From the IMG/VR virus record IMGVR_UViG_3300049629_000025, positions 1 to 37,229 of that record: a DNA stretch of 37,229 nt. The stretch is one strand, 5' to 3'. A program made the translations under genes and the position numbers. Within the stretch, counting starts at the first letter, position 1. Every line of letters starts with the position of its first letter. This DNA comes from a virus. The notes under the pieces are model-generated. The model worked only from the letters and a program-made list of their open reading frames with translations. It was not told the DNA's origin and did not search any database. Below, piece after piece: positions 1-8,747 of the stretch.

Positions 1-473
1 TCCCATCCAAGAGTTACACCGCTAATCTGAGTTGGGAAAGCACCAACTAGCTGATAAACACGAAGAACTTCTCCGTCCTTAGCAAACTGGGTTACATCAA
101 CAGCAAATGCCTTATACTGCTCAAAAGAGGCTTCAGGTAGACGAATGTTAGTCTGCATAGTGTTGATAGCATTCTGCCATGCTTCAAACATTGAACGTAC
201 AGAGAAATCTTCATCGTTCATTACTGTGATTGACCAATCAGCAAAAGATCTTTCACCAGCAACTTTAATCTTACGACCGAAGTATGGTACTTCAATCTGA
301 GAAATTGTTGACTCAGGAAGTTCTGCTGCTCTACAAGTGAACACTAGCTTTTTGAATGCTTCTGGGTTCAAAGGTAGAGTAGGTGGTGGTGTTACTTGGA
401 CTTGGAAGAGGGAGGGGCGTGCGCCCCCCCATGGTAGTCCGTTTACTTTAAAAGAGTTAATATTAAAAGCCAT
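1..473 (-). CDS. gp19: Tail tube protein gp19 (3' end outside window)
   Basis: This gene encodes the protein that polymerises into the inner tail tube through which DNA passes. Translation from the ATG at 473 gives 157 residues with no stop before the left edge, so the C-terminus is missing. The N-terminus has the T4 gp19 pattern: MAFNINSF, then WGGARPSLFQVQV (about residues 15-27), then a conserved core with CRAAELPESTISQIEVPYFG and KVAGERSFADWSITVMND. T4 gp19 is 163 residues, so little is probably lost. A Shine-Dalgarno AGGAG stands about 9 bases before the ATG, and a late-promoter-like octamer lies just upstream at 500-507. It follows the sheath gene gp18, as in T4. Identification rests on motif recognition plus gene order and is strong. 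Confidence 0.95.
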   Translation of the reverse strand, partial: MAFNINSFKVNGLPWGGARPSLFQVQVTPPPTLPLNPEAFKKLVFTCRAAELPESTISQIEVPYFGRKIKVAGERSFADWSITVMNDEDFSVRSMFEAWQNAINTMQTNIRLPEASFEQYKAFAVDVTQFAKDGEVLRVYQLVGAFPTQISGVTLGW

Positions 474-499
474 CTATTTTACTCCTAGAATATTTTATC

Positions 500-507
500 T
501 ATTTATT
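500..507 (-). promoter_or_regulatory. T4-type late promoter before gp19 (AATAAATA)
   Basis: The minus strand reads AATAAATA, matching the relaxed late-promoter octamer NATAAATA used by T4 relatives. It lies 27 bases before the gp19 ATG and overlaps the stop codon of gp18 (506-508). It would give the abundant tube protein its own late transcript. Confidence 0.6.
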
Positions 508-3112
508 AAAACTTACCGATAACTTCAGAGAACTGAACACCAGTTGGGACAGCAACGAAGTTAAGCTGGATAAAGTTAATGCTTCTAGCAGGTTTAATAT
601 AGATGTCTCCAACAAACTGATTGGTGTCAATAATTTGTGGAGTGTTATTAGTGTCGTCACATACAACATAGAAGTCCGTAATACCACGACGTCCCTTGAT
701 GGTGCGTAGGTATGGTGTTACAAGATTTCTAAACTGTGCTCTAGTGAAAGCATCATTGAACTCGAATAGCTGATATTTAGCAGCAGTAGCAATTGCCTTC
801 TCAAGAACAATAAACAATCTGCGAACGTTAATACGATCGAATGCAGATGGCTTATCCTGAAGTGTCTTATCTCCATAAAGAACAGTTCCCTGTCCTGGGA
901 ATGTTACAACAGGGTTGATGCCGTTGCTATAGAGAACGTCACGTTCAGCCTTGCGTGGGTTAAATGCTAGTTTCACAAGGTTCTTGATATGACCACGGTT
1001 GAAACCAGCTGGTGACCACCAAGCGTCATTTGTAGTATCTGTTCTTGCGCAGATACCAGCAATGTCACCATTTAGTGGGACCCAACGATAAACGTCGTTG
1101 TAACGGTCATACTGATACTTATAACCTGAATCCATGATAGCATAAGAAGAACTGTTTAGAGCGCCTCTCCATGCCTTTAGATCCACAGCTTCATCGCCGA
1201 CGTTATTAAGAACAGTTGATCTTTCTGGAGATACTAGAACAACACAATCTCTTCTAGTTTCTGCTAGATTATCAATCAAGTAATTAGCAAGCTGATAACC
1301 TGATACAGTTCTACCTCCAACTGAAGTAGTTCCACCGACTGGCTTTCCTTGGATAACCAATGAGATGTCAATGTCTTCAGCTGACTGGAATAGGTCATAT
1401 GCTGCACCTAGAATGCCAATTGTAGCTGTTGATTCATTTAAACCATCAGCACCAAGCGCAAAAGTGATATTTGCAGGGGCAGAAGAGGAGGCCGATACAA
1501 CGTTTAGAGCAGTTGCCGATGGAGCGCTACTACGATCGTTTGCCCAACGGATATAATTAGAATTCTGGTTAATTATATCTTTGTAGTAGTTACCTGTACC
1601 GTCGTTGTTCTTACCATCAGTAGCACGTGATAGACCCTTATAAACTTCAAGAATTGTTCCTGGAGTTCCGGTAAACTTACCACCATCGTCAACAACTACA
1701 ACGTGAAGTTCATCCTGTGCAGAAGTATTACCGTTATAAAGAACGTAATCTGACTGACCAGGAGCAACATCAACAACGTTAAAGAATTCCCAATAACGCT
1801 GAACAGTGTTAGTTGTGAAGTTAGTTCTTAGTCTATATGGATCTTCAAAATCAATCTCAACCACTGTAGTATTTGCAACTAGAGTTGCATTAGCTCCAGA
1901 AGTATAAGATATATCAATCTCTTCACCAAATGGTGTCAAAGATAGTTTTAGACCTGAAGAATTAGCCTGAATGACGTTATAGTTAATACCCTGAGTCAAA
2001 CCAGTGATCTGGCTATTACCAGCAGTGTTAGAATAGTTAACAATATCACCGTTTGAATAAGGATTATTGGCAATAGTGATAAAGTTAGTATTGCTAGAAA
2101 CGTCTAGACCGCTGAAACCAATAGTTGAAGTGTTAATGTAAGTTGAATTGCTACCTACAGAAACATTTTTAACCATCAAATACTGCTGATTAATTGAACT
2201 ATTACCAGCTAGGATCTGATCGCCGGCAGCTACTTTAGCAGCAACAGCGTTTGCAGCAGCATTTGTAGTGCCAGCAAACTTAATTGTTGCAACGTTTGAA
2301 CCGAGGCGGAATTCCAGTAGAGCGTTTGCGGAAACGCCACTACCAGCAACGTTTGCACCAACTAGAGCAACATTTGAATTGAAACTATCAGCGTTATCGC
2401 AGATACCAATTCTTAGAGAATTGCCCATTTCTCCAGGGAATCTTGCAACGTAAATAACGTCTGGATCGAAGTTTCCGTCCTTATCAGCATAGTCGTTATC
2501 ATTCTTTACAATCTGATTTACCAGATTAGCTACGAAAGAATTAGCCCCAAAAGCTGAAGAATTTGGTTCCATAGCTACAGAGGTATAAACTGAAACTGGA
2601 TCAGCAAAATAGAAACTTACGCCGTTCTGAGTAGCAGTAACATTGCTTGAAAGAGTTACAGAGCTTGAGTTCTTTGAGACAACAGAAATAGTTGAAAGAA
2701 CAGCTGAATTAACTGTACTGTTACCAAATGTAATGTTAGAGTTTGAACACTGGTTTAGATACATGCCTACTGTGATTGCAGATGTATTAGAAACCAATAG
2801 AACGTTAGTTGCTCCGGATGTGTTAGCAGAAACGACTGGAGTTGCTCCAGTTACGTCAGCAGCACGTGAAACCCATAGACGGTTTGTATATGATAGAAAG
2901 TTTGCAGCTGTGAAAAATGTTTCTCCGTTGAAATTGGTTGGTTTACCAAATCTAGAAACCAGTGCATTTTCAGAGTCGATTAGAACTCTTTCTCCGATTG
3001 GACCCCAACGGAATACGCCAGCAAAGGCGCCATCAGTTGTGGCGACTGAAGGAACGACTGTTGTAAGGTCGATCTCAGATACATTTACTCCAGGTGATAG
3101 TTGGAAAGCCAT
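506..3112 (-). CDS. gp18: Contractile tail sheath protein gp18, enlarged
   Basis: This is the subunit of the contractile sheath around the tail tube. The 868 residues compare with 659 in T4. The N-terminus (SPGVNVSEIDLTT, then DGAFAGVFRWGPIGE and FGKPT) and the C-terminal domain (WWSPAGFNRGHI, GQGTVLYGDKTLQ, FDRINVRRLFIVLEKAI, GRRGITDFYVVCDD) are clear sheath signatures; the C-terminal domain packs against the tube. The extra length sits in the middle: an Asn/Ser/Thr-rich stretch at about residues 95-170, and a separate module at about 340-415 with FITIANNPYSNGDIVNY and ITGLTQGINYNVI. The latter looks like a beta-rich surface insertion seen in other phage tail proteins. A core motif RFPGEMGNSLRIG lies at about 224-236. 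The ATG follows GGGAG. It is preceded by a perfect late promoter and lies between gp17 and gp19. Confidence 0.96.
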   Translation of the reverse strand: MAFQLSPGVNVSEIDLTTVVPSVATTDGAFAGVFRWGPIGERVLIDSENALVSRFGKPTNFNGETFFTAANFLSYTNRLWVSRAADVTGATPVVSANTSGATNVLLVSNTSAITVGMYLNQCSNSNITFGNSTVNSAVLSTISVVSKNSSSVTLSSNVTATQNGVSFYFADPVSVYTSVAMEPNSSAFGANSFVANLVNQIVKNDNDYADKDGNFDPDVIYVARFPGEMGNSLRIGICDNADSFNSNVALVGANVAGSGVSANALLEFRLGSNVATIKFAGTTNAAANAVAAKVAAGDQILAGNSSINQQYLMVKNVSVGSNSTYINTSTIGFSGLDVSSNTNFITIANNPYSNGDIVNYSNTAGNSQITGLTQGINYNVIQANSSGLKLSLTPFGEEIDISYTSGANATLVANTTVVEIDFEDPYRLRTNFTTNTVQRYWEFFNVVDVAPGQSDYVLYNGNTSAQDELHVVVVDDGGKFTGTPGTILEVYKGLSRATDGKNNDGTGNYYKDIINQNSNYIRWANDRSSAPSATALNVVSASSSAPANITFALGADGLNESTATIGILGAAYDLFQSAEDIDISLVIQGKPVGGTTSVGGRTVSGYQLANYLIDNLAETRRDCVVLVSPERSTVLNNVGDEAVDLKAWRGALNSSSYAIMDSGYKYQYDRYNDVYRWVPLNGDIAGICARTDTTNDAWWSPAGFNRGHIKNLVKLAFNPRKAERDVLYSNGINPVVTFPGQGTVLYGDKTLQDKPSAFDRINVRRLFIVLEKAIATAAKYQLFEFNDAFTRAQFRNLVTPYLRTIKGRRGITDFYVVCDDTNNTPQIIDTNQFVGDIYIKPARSINFIQLNFVAVPTGVQFSEVIGKF

Positions 3113-3157
3113 TTATTTTTCTCCCTTTTGCGAGAACTTACAATTATGAATTTTTTA

Positions 3158-3165
3158 TATTTATA
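3158..3165 (-). promoter_or_regulatory. T4-type late promoter before gp18 (TATAAATA)
   Basis: This is a perfect match to the T4 late promoter TATAAATA on the minus strand, in the 65-base gap between gp17 and gp18. It lies 46 bases before the sheath ATG. The gap is AT-rich and holds no other signal I can see, and no convincing terminator hairpin. Confidence 0.8.
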
Positions 3166-3177
3166 AAATGAGCTTTT

Positions 3178-4818
3178 TTAGAAGTCCTGCGGTTGGTTCC
3201 ACATCCAAGAATCACCTACAAATCTTTCATATTCTTCTTCTACAAAATCATCCCTTCCGGAATCCACAAACCCAAACGGAGCAAGATCCTGCTCAATGTC
3301 ATCCTCAGTTTTATCTCTAAGAGACATAAGAGTATTGATATTGGTATAGTCTTTAAAGTATTGTTGATCTGATAGCCAAGCAAAGAGAACTAAACACATT
3401 ACTAAGTCATCGTGTTTACCAGACTCTGCTTCGTATGAAGTTCCCTTTTTAGAAAAGGTGCCTAATTCACTGATAGTGTTCACATCGTTTACTATCAGCT
3501 GGTTTTGCTCGACCAGTAGTTTTAAAATAGAACACCCAATAGATTTTACAATTTTGGTGGTCCTAATACCCTTATCAACACTACCGCCACCAAATCCAGT
3601 AGTGATTCTCTTACCAGATCTACCAGCGTTTTCGGTAAAGAGAACATTTTCATAACCAAAATCATAATTAAGAGAAGTTGAAACCTGTTCACCTATATCG
3701 TTCACCTCAACAAGAACTGAAGCGTTGTTATAAGCCTTAGCAGTTCGGTGAATAATATCGGCATAATCTAACGGGGTAATGGCATTATTTCTATAAACAC
3801 CCACTTGTTGATAAGGCATAGAAGTAACATCTATCAACTGAAATGCTGAATAGTCCAACCCCTTACCACGAGAAACGTCACATACCATCATATAAACATG
3901 ATTAGGTTCTACGGCTTTAAATTGGGTCAACCCATCTTTTTGTAAGATTGGGTTTTCAGAAACTAACTCTTTAAGTTTCCAACCAGCAATCAAGGTACCA
4001 GAAGAACCTAAGAATTCGCAATTATACTCCTGATCGAACTTCTCGAGATCAAAGTTCATACCAGCTAGAGTATCAGCCTTCCACTTTTCATCTCTGCCAG
4101 GAACCGCTTGCCAATTAACTAAAATCGGATGGTATCCATTAGTTCCCTTTTCGGCATTAGCCCAAGTAGCATGGAAATGGTTCAAACCGTTCGGAGTTGA
4201 AACCAGAATAATCTTTGATTCCGAGCCTGACGAAATAGTAGGATAAACCGAGGTAAAGAATTCATCCCAGTTATCAATGAACGCCGCTTCGTCGATGAAT
4301 AGAAGGTTGATGGTATAACCACGGATGGCGCTGGCGGAAGTAGCAGCAGCCAAAACACGGCTGTTATTTTCAAGGACGAATGAACCTTTGTTCCATTCAA
4401 CAACACCCTGCTGAAGCCATTTTGGTAAGTGCTGGTAAGCCAACTGAACACGACCAAGAATTTCTCGAGCCGTATCGCCCTTGTTGGCTAGTAGGGCTAC
4501 GGTCTTATCAGGATGAAAAATTATATACCAAAGAATAAACGCACAGGTAGTAGTTGACTTACCTGCCTGACGAGCGGTGGTAACAATTGTATAACGGTTG
4601 TCTTTAAATGATGTTACCATTTCTTTCTGGTAACCATACAAATTGAAACTTGTAAGACCCTCATTAATTGAGATGATCTTCATATAGTTTTCAGTAAAAT
4701 ATATGGGATCGTTCTGACATCTAACATACTCCTGAACAAGATCTGGAGTCCATTCAATGTTCTGATTAGTTTTCTTTAGAAGAACGTTACCCTTATAACC
4801 ACCCACCAACTCATTCAT
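3178..4818 (-). CDS. gp17: Terminase large subunit gp17 (packaging ATPase/nuclease)
   Basis: This is the motor that packages DNA through the portal and cuts the concatemer. It is 546 residues (T4: 610). The ATPase domain shows Walker A TTARQAGKST at residues 80-89 (K87), Walker B LLFIDEAA at 172-179 (D176, catalytic E177) and the coupling motif LVSTPNG at 205-211. The RNase-H-like nuclease domain shows the acidic triad at D314 (CDVSRGKG), E371 (VEVNDIG) and D470/D471 (KHDDLVM), matching T4 D401, E458 and D542. All key residues are present, so it should be active. The gene overlaps the end of gp16 by 8 bases, suggesting coupled translation of the two terminase subunits. Confidence 0.98.
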   Translation of the reverse strand: MNELVGGYKGNVLLKKTNQNIEWTPDLVQEYVRCQNDPIYFTENYMKIISINEGLTSFNLYGYQKEMVTSFKDNRYTIVTTARQAGKSTTTCAFILWYIIFHPDKTVALLANKGDTAREILGRVQLAYQHLPKWLQQGVVEWNKGSFVLENNSRVLAAATSASAIRGYTINLLFIDEAAFIDNWDEFFTSVYPTISSGSESKIILVSTPNGLNHFHATWANAEKGTNGYHPILVNWQAVPGRDEKWKADTLAGMNFDLEKFDQEYNCEFLGSSGTLIAGWKLKELVSENPILQKDGLTQFKAVEPNHVYMMVCDVSRGKGLDYSAFQLIDVTSMPYQQVGVYRNNAITPLDYADIIHRTAKAYNNASVLVEVNDIGEQVSTSLNYDFGYENVLFTENAGRSGKRITTGFGGGSVDKGIRTTKIVKSIGCSILKLLVEQNQLIVNDVNTISELGTFSKKGTSYEAESGKHDDLVMCLVLFAWLSDQQYFKDYTNINTLMSLRDKTEDDIEQDLAPFGFVDSGRDDFVEEEYERFVGDSWMWNQPQDF

Positions 4819-5218
4819 TATTCTTCATATCCTTAAGAACTTTTTGTAATTCTGCTGTAGAACCTACGAATAGATTGTTATTGATAGTTTGCGCTTTCTC
4901 GCTAATTGGTGAGTCTTTTGCATCAATTTCACGGATCTTAGACTGAAGTTCTAACAACTCTTTATTAGTGCTTACCACTGTATCCATGAGTTTAGCTAGA
5001 ACTTCGAATGCACGTGGGTGCTGCGATTGACCAGCTATTTCAGATAGCTTATCAATTGCTTCTTGACCTGTTTGGATAACTTCGTAAAGATTAGCTCGGG
5101 CTGCTTCAAAATCGTTTCTAGCAGAATCATCATGAGCTTTGGCTATCAAAGTATCAATTTGTTTTTCATATTGTAACGGAGTAAGAGACTTATCCGATTC
5201 ATCATTTTTTTCTGTCAT
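4811..5218 (-). CDS. gp16: Terminase small subunit gp16
   Basis: This is the small terminase, which forms a ring that recognises DNA and regulates gp17. It is 135 residues (T4: 164). The central helical segment (about residues 35-100) carries the family pattern: FEAARANLYEVIQTGQEAI, then SQHPRAFEVLAKLMDTVV, then NKELLELQSKIREID. The SQHPRAFEVLAKL block is the most diagnostic part. The tails are charged and probably flexible. Its ATG overlaps the stop of gp15 by four bases (ATGA), and its own stop overlaps the start of gp17. It is recognised from motif and position; small terminases diverge quickly, but the context makes this call firm. Confidence 0.93.
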   Translation of the reverse strand: MTEKNDESDKSLTPLQYEKQIDTLIAKAHDDSARNDFEAARANLYEVIQTGQEAIDKLSEIAGQSQHPRAFEVLAKLMDTVVSTNKELLELQSKIREIDAKDSPISEKAQTINNNLFVGSTAELQKVLKDMKNNE

Positions 5219-6072
5219 TCTATCTCATCAGTGTTGTAGATTTGAGTTATGAAACCATAATCGTCATCAGAATTTACTTCAATATAAGGAACAGTTCCTG
5301 TATTGGCGTTTGGACCACCAAAGTAATTTATAGGGTTACCATTAGCGTCTAATCCAGGTTGAACTGTTATCTTTTCTGCCATTGGGGTAACACCCTTACC
5401 TTCAGCGGCAGTGTTTGTTGAAGGTATATAAAACTGTGTTCTAACAAATTTAATGATACCAGAAGATCTAATAGGACCATAAAGATAGCCTTTTAGAACA
5501 AAATCTAATTGCCAAATTATAGCTCTTCTTTCACTATAAGCTCCATCATATGTGTCAGAATAGCTGATATTATTTAATATGATTGGAATATCCATTGTAA
5601 CATTAACTTCTGGTATTAAGTTACATGTTGTTGTCCAATCAGGAGTAAAATAAGGAAGTATTTGTTCAACAATTTTTGTTCCATCTTCAGCGTTTTTAGC
5701 GTAAATGTAAACTTTGAAATCTATATTATATGGAACAGGATTATACTGATATTTGAATTTATCAGCGTCAGTAGCATCCCTAACTGAAACTTTACCAACA
5801 GTGTTTAATTTTCTAGAACCGTCATAAACCATTTTACCCATTTCAAAGGAAATCATAGGTAAAGGCGCAACTGCACTTGGTTTATCTAATGCTGGATCTT
5901 GGATAATTCTAGCTAACATTTTATCTTTAGGAGCATATGTAATAGGAACTCTTACTAAAGATGTAACTGTGCCAGAAGAATCAGTTTTAGTTATACGAAT
6001 CTGATTAAGTAAGGTTCCCATAAGAATTACATATTTTCTTATAAGACCAAAATAAAACGGTGAACCAAACAT
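5215..6072 (-). CDS. gp15: Tail sheath stabiliser / tail completion protein gp15
   Basis: gp15 caps the finished tail as a hexamer that locks the last sheath ring and accepts the head-neck complex. The 285 residues (T4: 272) begin MFGSPFYFGLIRKYVILMGT, a pattern of Phe/Tyr followed by IRKYV that is typical of the family. This is followed by FNDI-like LLNQIRITK, and then KDKMLARIIQDP and LPMISFEMG. A later block, IPIILNNISYSDTYDGAY, with WQLDFVLKGYLYGP, is also characteristic. The ATG overlaps the stop of gp14 by one base (TAATG). It belongs to the unbroken gp13-gp17 series. Confidence 0.95.
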   Translation of the reverse strand: MFGSPFYFGLIRKYVILMGTLLNQIRITKTDSSGTVTSLVRVPITYAPKDKMLARIIQDPALDKPSAVAPLPMISFEMGKMVYDGSRKLNTVGKVSVRDATDADKFKYQYNPVPYNIDFKVYIYAKNAEDGTKIVEQILPYFTPDWTTTCNLIPEVNVTMDIPIILNNISYSDTYDGAYSERRAIIWQLDFVLKGYLYGPIRSSGIIKFVRTQFYIPSTNTAAEGKGVTPMAEKITVQPGLDANGNPINYFGGPNANTGTVPYIEVNSDDDYGFITQIYNTDEIE

Positions 6073-6800
6073 TAAATGTTACCTTCGCTAAATGGATCTA
6101 AAGAACTGAAGTCAACAAACATGTCAGACTCTGTTTGAATTTCGTCATTGTCTGAAGCTGGAACTAAATCTTCCAATGAGAATTTTTCTAATACTAGATA
6201 ATCGCCCTCTTCAGTCATAATAGAAATTTTATTAGAACTTTCTGTTCTTATTGTCCAATCCAGAATATTTGTATCGTTCTTTCTTTGAATAGAATCAATT
6301 TCTGGAATACCTGTATTGAACAGTTCTCCGGAATATTCAAACACTTCACAAGTCATTTCCCATGTTTGAAGTGCACCTAGCTGATAAAACATTTCATATT
6401 TGTTAACATACTTAATCTGAAACGCTCTTTGATTCAAAGGAAAATAGATAATATCTCCTTCGTTTGGTCTTACCTGTGCGGTAAACTCACCAACTTCTTC
6501 ATTAAAGATTCTACGGGCAACAGAGAATACAACTTGATTGCGAATTTCAACGCCAAACTTAGATAGAAATTCTTGATCGCCACTAAACCCGTCAATGGAT
6601 TTAATATACATTTCTATAGGATAAGCTACTTCATAAGAAGATTGATCGTCCGCTCCATACACATCATCGTAATTGTTTAATTTACGAGGAACGTAATATA
6701 TGTCATGTCCGTATATTTTTATCGACTCAATTACCAAATTCTCAAGAAGTAGTTGTTCTTGAGATGCTTGGAAATTGTTGAAGAAAAAGTTAGTGGCCAT
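6072..6800 (-). CDS. gp14: Neck protein gp14
   Basis: gp14 forms, with gp13, the neck that closes the packaged head and docks the tail. The 242 residues (T4: 256) start MATNFFFNNFQASQEQLLLE, followed by IYGHDIYYVPRKLNNYDDVY and YPIEMYIKSIDGFSGDQEFL, all strong gp14 signatures. The middle (RPNEGDIIYFPLNQRAFQI, YVNKYEMFYQLGALQTWEM) matches the head-completion fold. The acidic C-terminus (about residues 200-242) is less conserved. There is a two-base gap after gp13 and a one-base overlap with gp15, so the neck genes are probably translated from one message. Confidence 0.95.
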   Translation of the reverse strand: MATNFFFNNFQASQEQLLLENLVIESIKIYGHDIYYVPRKLNNYDDVYGADDQSSYEVAYPIEMYIKSIDGFSGDQEFLSKFGVEIRNQVVFSVARRIFNEEVGEFTAQVRPNEGDIIYFPLNQRAFQIKYVNKYEMFYQLGALQTWEMTCEVFEYSGELFNTGIPEIDSIQRKNDTNILDWTIRTESSNKISIMTEEGDYLVLEKFSLEDLVPASDNDEIQTESDMFVDFSSLDPFSEGNI

Positions 6801-6802
6801 GA

Positions 6803-7543
6803 TTATCCAATCATATCAGTTGCTGGCAAGCTGTATGTGTAAATCATTTCTCTTTCTAAGGCTTCTCTTTCTTGAGTGGCTTCATCGTATATTTTCTGAC
6901 CATTGAAAGTTAAGCCTCCAGGCATTTTCATACCTTCAAACTTTTTAAGATTTTGACCCCACTGCTGTTTAATCAAACAAGAAGCATAACGCCCTAACCA
7001 ACGATCGCCCCAAGCATCAGAATAAACTGCAGGGTCTACGATTTGATATGCTTCAACGATTAGATAATTACCAACAGCAACTTGATCCCAAGACATGTCA
7101 ATGTAAAGTCTATTAATATGTCTATTATATCTAAGTGGTTGTTGTCCAACTAGCATTTGTTCTAGGAACTGAACATGATTCATGGCCATATAATATGGCA
7201 CCATAGAAACTGATGTCAAAGTGTAAAGATCGTTTAGTGCAATCTGATAACGGATATTGAATAGGTTATTCAAACCAAGCGCAGAGCCAAGAGGGAAGAT
7301 ATTTACCGCTCCAATTATGTTCTCTGGGAGAGTAATATATTTGTTGGCAATATCAGTTGAGTCTATTTGTCTTTTATAATAGGTCTTTTCAGAACCATCA
7401 AAATGATAATCCCAATAATATCTTAGAGCTTCGTCAATACGATCTGAAACCTGATCGTCGTCGACGTTGATTTCAACAACTGGTTTACCTAATTTTCTTA
7501 GGCAATATTCAGTAAATTCTGCTCTTGTTGTTGGCACTGCCAT
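6803..7543 (-). CDS. gp13: Neck protein gp13
   Basis: gp13 is the head-completion neck protein that binds beneath the portal. The 246 residues (T4: 309) begin with the typical MAVPTTRAEFTEYCLRKLG and VVEINVDDDQVSDRIDEAL, followed by YYWDYHFDGSE. Later blocks include ITLPENIIGAVNIFPLG, YNRHINRLYIDMSWDQVAVG and the helix WGQNLKKFEGMKMPGG with DEATQEREALEREMI near the C-terminus. It is the first gene of the neck-terminase-tail module. A weak late-promoter-like sequence lies 19 bases before its ATG. Confidence 0.95.
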   Translation of the reverse strand: MAVPTTRAEFTEYCLRKLGKPVVEINVDDDQVSDRIDEALRYYWDYHFDGSEKTYYKRQIDSTDIANKYITLPENIIGAVNIFPLGSALGLNNLFNIRYQIALNDLYTLTSVSMVPYYMAMNHVQFLEQMLVGQQPLRYNRHINRLYIDMSWDQVAVGNYLIVEAYQIVDPAVYSDAWGDRWLGRYASCLIKQQWGQNLKKFEGMKMPGGLTFNGQKIYDEATQEREALEREMIYTYSLPATDMIG

Positions 7544-7561
7544 TTAATTACCTTTGAATTA

Positions 7562-7569
7562 TGTTTATA
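7562..7569 (-). promoter_or_regulatory. Possible late promoter before gp13 (TATAAACA)
   Basis: The minus strand reads TATAAACA, one base from TATAAATA, in the short gap before gp13. Spacing to the ATG is only 19 bases, so it is a tentative call. It sits where a promoter for the gp13-gp17 series would be expected. Confidence 0.35.
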
Positions 7570-7570
7570 A

Positions 7571-8035
7571 TTATTTAGCGGATTGTTCTTGTGAAGATTG
7601 TTTAGCAAGTTCTAATAATTTTTGAAATTCTTCCTCTGTTATCCATTTAATATTATTGTTATCCCAAAAATATTTTTTACCATCATCTGGATAAGGGAAT
7701 GGAGGAATCCATTCAATTTTTGCTTCATCTAACGTCCATGTATCTTTAAATGGAAATATTTCTTTTGATATTCTAATTTTTTCTGCTTTTTCAGATGGAG
7801 TTAAATCTCTAATTATATGAACATCTCTCCAGATATTATCAATTTTTTCATAATGGGTGCTATCATGAGTTTTTGATTGATCATATATTGGTAAAGGAAC
7901 TCTTATAAATTTTTCAAATCCTTGAGGCGGATTATCAACGTCTAAATCGGGATAAAACTGCCTCAGATTCCATTCTGCGATTGGATGTTCAAAAGGTTTT
8001 CCTTCTACAACTCTAATAAAAAAATGTTCAGACAT
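7571..8035 (-). CDS. Small tail-fibre-associated protein, possible assembly helper
   Basis: This is a 154-residue protein read from MSEHFFIRVV. A longer in-frame reading from 8107 exists, but the start at 8035 is preferred: it has a GGAG Shine-Dalgarno, lies one base after the stop of the upstream gene, and the extra 24 codons would overlap that gene. The N-terminus has the pattern seen in many small proteins beside phage fibre genes: GKPFEHPIAEWNLRQFYPDL followed by PPQGFEKFIRVP. The middle (IWRDVHIIRDLTPSEKAEKI) and the C-terminal helix (EEEFQKLLELAKQ) are also of that type. It follows the S74 fibre and the polyglycine protein, which suggests a role in folding or attaching them. No enzymatic motif is visible, and the function is inferred from context. 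Confidence 0.75.
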   Translation of the reverse strand: MSEHFFIRVVEGKPFEHPIAEWNLRQFYPDLDVDNPPQGFEKFIRVPLPIYDQSKTHDSTHYEKIDNIWRDVHIIRDLTPSEKAEKIRISKEIFPFKDTWTLDEAKIEWIPPFPYPDDGKKYFWDNNNIKWITEEEFQKLLELAKQSSQEQSAK

Positions 8036-8036
8036 T

Positions 8037-8747
8037 TTAACTCCAATTAATTGTGACCCAACCGTTAGCTCCATTGCCTGGGGTGCCGGCGTTATAACCT
8101 CCAACATTTACTCCGCCACCCCCTCCGACGGTTACAGGATAAGACCCTGCCCAGACAGGAAACCCAGAAGTTATTTGATGTGACCATTGTTGAGTAACTT
8201 TTCCTCCAGCGCCGCCATTACCACCGCTATATGCTGGTTGGAAGGCATAATTGAAATATCCGCTACCACCACCTCCACCAGCTCCTCCGCCTCCGGTTGT
8301 TACAGATCCTCCTGATCCTCCACCATTAGTACCTGCACCACCGAAACTTGCAAATCCACCGCCACCACCACCTGTCCCAGCAGTAGCAGATAATCCATTA
8401 AAAGAACTGTTGGCGCCACTGTTTCCTCCAGATCCGCCTTCGGCTATAGCAAAATAATATAAAAAAGCATAATAAGCGCCTTCACCACCACCACCGCCAC
8501 CTGCCGCAACATTAGCAAAAACTGTCTGGTATGGATATACTAACCATGAATATGAACCAGGAGTGCTGTAAGTATTACTTCCTGCCGCTGGTTTCCCATA
8601 ACCAGTACTTATGGATATCGATCCAGAAGGAACACCAAAAAGATATCTAGTGTTAGCTTCTCCAATAGAAATTTCAGAAGTGGCATTTCCTTTTGTTATA
8701 GTTGCGATATCTGAAAATGATATTTGTCCGCTAGATGGTAATGCCAT
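8037..8747 (-). CDS. Polyglycine tail-fibre tip protein (adhesin-like)
   Basis: This 236-residue protein has two parts. Residues 1-52 (MALPSSGQISFSDIATITKG through GVPSGSISISTGYGKP) form a small module common at the start of phage tail proteins, probably an attachment domain. From about residue 82 the protein is dominated by glycine runs (AAGGGGGGEG, GTGGGGGGF, TTGGGGAGGGGGSG, YSGGNGGAGG, TVGGGGGVNVGG) separated by aromatic or polar loops, ending NGWVTINWS. In T-even phages such as S16, glycine runs of this type form polyglycine-II helices in gp38, the receptor-binding tip of the long tail fibre. Here it directly follows a long fibre, overlapping its stop by one base (TAATG), as gp38 follows gp37. 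The receptor-binding role is inferred; there is no clear sequence match to T-even gp38 outside the glycine pattern. Confidence 0.85.
   Translation of the reverse strand: MALPSSGQISFSDIATITKGNATSEISIGEANTRYLFGVPSGSISISTGYGKPAAGSNTYSTPGSYSWLVYPYQTVFANVAAGGGGGGEGAYYAFLYYFAIAEGGSGGNSGANSSFNGLSATAGTGGGGGGFASFGGAGTNGGGSGGSVTTGGGGAGGGGGSGYFNYAFQPAYSGGNGGAGGKVTQQWSHQITSGFPVWAGSYPVTVGGGGGVNVGGYNAGTPGNGANGWVTINWS

Noticed and set aside
2643-3149. Plus-strand open frame of 168 codons opposite gp18
   Set aside because: It is entirely antisense to a well-supported sheath gene, has no ribosome site or recognisable domain, and results from the codon pattern of the Asn/Val/Ala-rich protein on the other strand.
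8036-8107. N-terminal extension of the 154-residue gene (start at 8107)
   Set aside because: It would overlap the end of the polyglycine gene by 71 bases, while the start at 8035 has a good ribosome site and ideal spacing.
8251-8457. Plus-strand frame rich in proline
   Set aside because: It is the complement of the polyglycine codons (GGN read as NCC); no independent evidence.
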